Shown here: one piece after another, positions 6,323 to 8,134 of the stretch
Position numbering within the stretch: the stretch's first letter is position 1
Layout: every line of letters starts with the position of its first letter
Source: JADJWR01 sp964509545
GTDB taxonomy: Bacteria > Pseudomonadota > Gammaproteobacteria > Burkholderiales > Burkholderiaceae_F
Length of the DNA: 8,134 nucleotides
Assembly (NCBI GenBank): GCA_964509545.1
Contig: CAZDXQ010000083.1
Location: forward strand, 1 to 8,134
Direction: 5' to 3'
The notes under the pieces: model-generated
Database searches by the model: none
What the model saw: the letters and a program-made list of their open reading frames with translations, nothing else
What the model was told of the DNA's origin: nothing
Made by a program: the position numbers and the translations under genes

Positions 6323-7585
6323 TCAGGGAACGCGCAGCCAAAGTCGCGCCAGGTCGGCAGTGCCGTCAGTGCCGCCGACGGCCTTCAGCGTCTGCGCGGC
6401 CTTCTGCTTCTGCCCGGCGCGTATCTGGGCAATGCCGAGATGCAGGTTGGCATCCTGCGGCTGGCGCAGCCCCCCCTTCTTGATGCCGGCCTGGATCAGC
6501 GCGATGCCTTTGTCGTGCTGTCCCAGCCCGGTATAGGCAAGGCCGATGCGCACCAGCGGATCGCCGCTCTTGTCGTCCTTCGCCTCGACTTCGGCGGCCG
6601 CCAGGTCTTCGGCGGCGCTGGCCGCGCGCTGGGTCGCCAGCGCCAACAGGCGTTTTTGGCGCTCGGCGTCGTCGCCCTTGCCGAGTTTGCCGTTGGCGAA
6701 GCCTTCGTCGAGCACCTTCTTTGCCTCGGCGGCCTGGCGCTGCTGCAGCGCCAGTTGCCCGTACTCCATGTAGTCGGCCGCCGAGTCGAGCGTCTTCGTC
6801 GCCGCGCGCAGCCGATAGACCTCGAGGCTCAGTCGGCTGGAGAAGCCCGGCTTCGACTCGATCCGGCGCAGCAGGTCGGCCCAGTACTCGCGTTTCGGGT
6901 AATGCGTAACGAGGCGCTCGAGCGCGGCGTAATACGCCGCTTTGTCGCCGCCATTGCGGCCGGCGATGTTGGCCAGCAGTTGCAGCTTGTCTTCCGGCGG
7001 GGTCTGGCCGGCACGCTCGGCCGCCTGCACGTCGGCCAGCGCCTCGCGTCCGGCCGCGGCGAGGTCGCCCGCCAGATAAAGGGACTGGATCATCAGCGTT
7101 CGCGACGCGCCGTCGCCGGGATTCGCTTTCAGCGCGCGCTGCGCCCAGTTGGCGGCGCTCTTGTAGTCGCGGATGCGGTAGTAGATGCCGGCCAGGCTCG
7201 CCGCGTAGCGGCCCTGCTCGGCTTCCGGCAGCCGCCCCGAGCTGATCAGCGCCTGCAACGCCTTGATCGCCTCTTCGTTGTTGCCTGCCGCGACGGCTGC
7301 CGAGGCGCGCATCTGCTCGATGAGGAAGGACTCATAGGCGGTTCGTTTCGGCACCGCCTCGGCCTCATGCAGCTTGGCGAGCGCTTCGCCGTACTTCTTG
7401 GCCTTGATCAGGTCGCGTGCCGCCTGCAACGGCTTGCCGACTTCAGGGCGGACGGCCTCGGCTTGTGCGCGGGCGGTCGCAAAGCGCACGCCCGACCCGG
7501 GTTCGATCTGCATCCCGAAGGCGGCAATCACGGCCGCCGTCATCGTGGTCATGCGAAGCGCCGCGCGCAGTGATAAGCCCATCAT
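6323..7585 (-). CDS. Secreted TPR-repeat protein of a TonB/ExbD locus
   Basis: A 420-residue helical-repeat protein, probably periplasmic or envelope-associated. The N-terminus (basic and hydrophobic to about residue 25, possible cleavage after ARA at 38-40) looks like a long signal peptide. TPR-like helix pairs are visible at about 52-78 (PLQAARDLIKAKKYGEALAK), 83-115, 126-156 (the clearest, with YRIRDYKSAANWAQRALKANP) and 160-190, and again near the C-terminus at 342-400. It has no cysteine and no catalytic motif. Proteins with this N-terminal pattern occur beside tonB/exbB/exbD in proteobacteria, and exbD lies just upstream on the same strand, 178 bases away. A scaffold role for the energy-coupling complex or receptor is inference. 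The start at 7585 is supported by GGAG nine bases upstream; a second ATG follows directly and cannot be excluded. It converges on the receptor gene. Confidence 0.85.
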   Translation of the reverse strand: MMGLSLRAALRMTTMTAAVIAAFGMQIEPGSGVRFATARAQAEAVRPEVGKPLQAARDLIKAKKYGEALAKLHEAEAVPKRTAYESFLIEQMRASAAVAAGNNEEAIKALQALISSGRLPEAEQGRYAASLAGIYYRIRDYKSAANWAQRALKANPGDGASRTLMIQSLYLAGDLAAAGREALADVQAAERAGQTPPEDKLQLLANIAGRNGGDKAAYYAALERLVTHYPKREYWADLLRRIESKPGFSSRLSLEVYRLRAATKTLDSAADYMEYGQLALQQRQAAEAKKVLDEGFANGKLGKGDDAERQKRLLALATQRAASAAEDLAAAEVEAKDDKSGDPLVRIGLAYTGLGQHDKGIALIQAGIKKGGLRQPQDANLHLGIAQIRAGQKQKAAQTLKAVGGTDGTADLARLWLRVP

Positions 7586-7705
7586 CTCTCGCCACTCCGA
7601 TAAGCACCGGCCGGAACAACCGCCTAGTGCGCCGAAACCTCGTCAGCGAGCGGCGTTACCGCCGACACGCTCGATGCCGGCCGGGGATCCGGCGGCGGCC
7701 ACTGC

Positions 7706-7721
7706 CTGGGCTCTGGCCCAG
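7706..7721 (-). other. Hairpin between exbD and the TPR gene
   Basis: CTGGGC (7706-7711) and GCCCAG (7716-7721) form a perfect 6-bp stem with a four-base loop in the 178-base spacer, about 43 bases after the exbD stop. No T tract follows on the minus strand, so termination would be partial at best. It could reduce readthrough into the TPR gene or protect the exbD message. Confidence 0.3.
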
Positions 7722-7763
7722 TGCCATCGACAGCCGGCTCTCGCCCTCGTGCCGCCGTGTACG

Positions 7764-8134
7764 CTAGTTGACGAACTGCTCGTTGCCGATCAGGCCGAGC
7801 TTGGTTACGCCGAGCCGCTGCGCCGAGGCCATCACCGCCGCGACGTCCTTGTACTCGGCGAGCTTGTTCGGCCGCAGGTGCACTTCCGGCTGCACCGCCA
7901 TCTGGGCCGCTGCCGTCAGACGCTCCTCGAGCGCGGTGCGATCGGGCACCATTTCGCCGTTCCAGAAGACGGTGCCGTCGAAGTCGACGTCGATCGTCAC
8001 CACCACCGGTTGTTCCAGCGGCGGCGGCGGATTGCCCGTCGGCATATTCAGGTTCACAGAGTGCAGCTGGATCGGGATCGTGATGATCAGCATGATCAGC
8101 AGCACCAGCATCACGTCGATCAGCGGCGTGGTGT
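7764..8134 (-). CDS. exbD: ExbD-type energy-coupling protein, 5' partial
   Basis: Inner-membrane protein of the ExbB-ExbD-TonB complex, which uses the proton gradient to energise outer-membrane receptors. The gene enters from the right edge: the frame is open to base 8134 and reads TTPLIDVMLVLLIMLIITIPI, the single transmembrane segment with the conserved, proton-carrying Asp of the family (Asp25 in E. coli ExbD). Only a short cytoplasmic N-terminus should be missing. The periplasmic domain follows (VVVTIDVDFDGTVFWNGEMV, then VHLRPNKLAEYKDVAAVMASA) and ends at TAG 7764-7766. About 123 residues are visible, against roughly 130-145 for the family. The frame-internal GTG at 8114 is not the true start, because the conserved Asp precedes it. 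exbB and tonB are expected beyond the right edge but are not seen. Confidence 0.93.
   Translation of the reverse strand, partial: TTPLIDVMLVLLIMLIITIPIQLHSVNLNMPTGNPPPPLEQPVVVTIDVDFDGTVFWNGEMVPDRTALEERLTAAAQMAVQPEVHLRPNKLAEYKDVAAVMASAQRLGVTKLGLIGNEQFVN

Noticed and set aside
6296..7573. Long + strand open frame of 425 codons opposite the TPR gene
   Set aside because: It is an antisense shadow of the TPR gene in GC-rich DNA. The minus-strand frame has a signal peptide, helical repeats and a ribosome binding site, and the + frame resembles no protein family.

Overview
The window is high-GC DNA from a Gram-negative bacterium. A large TonB-dependent outer-membrane receptor, an ExbD-type energy-coupling protein and a dual-ATPase peptide-type ABC transporter together point to a proteobacterium. 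Codon use and the TPR/ExbD pairing make a betaproteobacterium my best guess, but the lineage is inference. I find no rRNA, tRNA, CRISPR array or intact transposase.

Left part (1-1599, + strand): the 3' portion of a two-domain ABC ATPase of the oligopeptide/dipeptide class, YejF-like in layout, cut by the left edge. Its last 55 bases (1545-1599, ending exactly at the stop codon) occur again at 2461-2515 with three mismatches. The 861 bases between the two copies hold a minimal nucleotidyltransferase (MNT) antitoxin gene and an overlapping HEPN-family toxin gene. The HEPN frame is broken by a single in-frame TAA just before its catalytic RX4HXY motif. The layout looks like a small cargo segment inserted at the 3' end of the ABC gene with that end duplicated, as integrative elements do at their attachment sites, but no recombinase gene is visible.

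Middle (2516-3291): about 780 bases without a convincing gene. It holds several short inverted repeats and the leader of the next gene. Then comes a 961-residue TonB-dependent receptor (3292-6177, + strand) with a signal peptide, a TonB-box-like segment, a plug, a barrel ending in Phe and five closely spaced cysteine pairs. It is followed by a textbook intrinsic terminator (6202-6226).

Right part (minus strand, convergent with the receptor): a secreted TPR-type protein (6323-7585) lies downstream of exbD (7764 to beyond the right edge). Genes of this kind sit together in TonB/ExbB/ExbD loci. ExbD would help energise receptors such as the neighbouring one, and the ABC transporter could carry a periplasmic substrate inward. 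That functional chain is inference from proximity. A 68-base element with nested inverted repeats (6240-6307) lies between the convergent genes.
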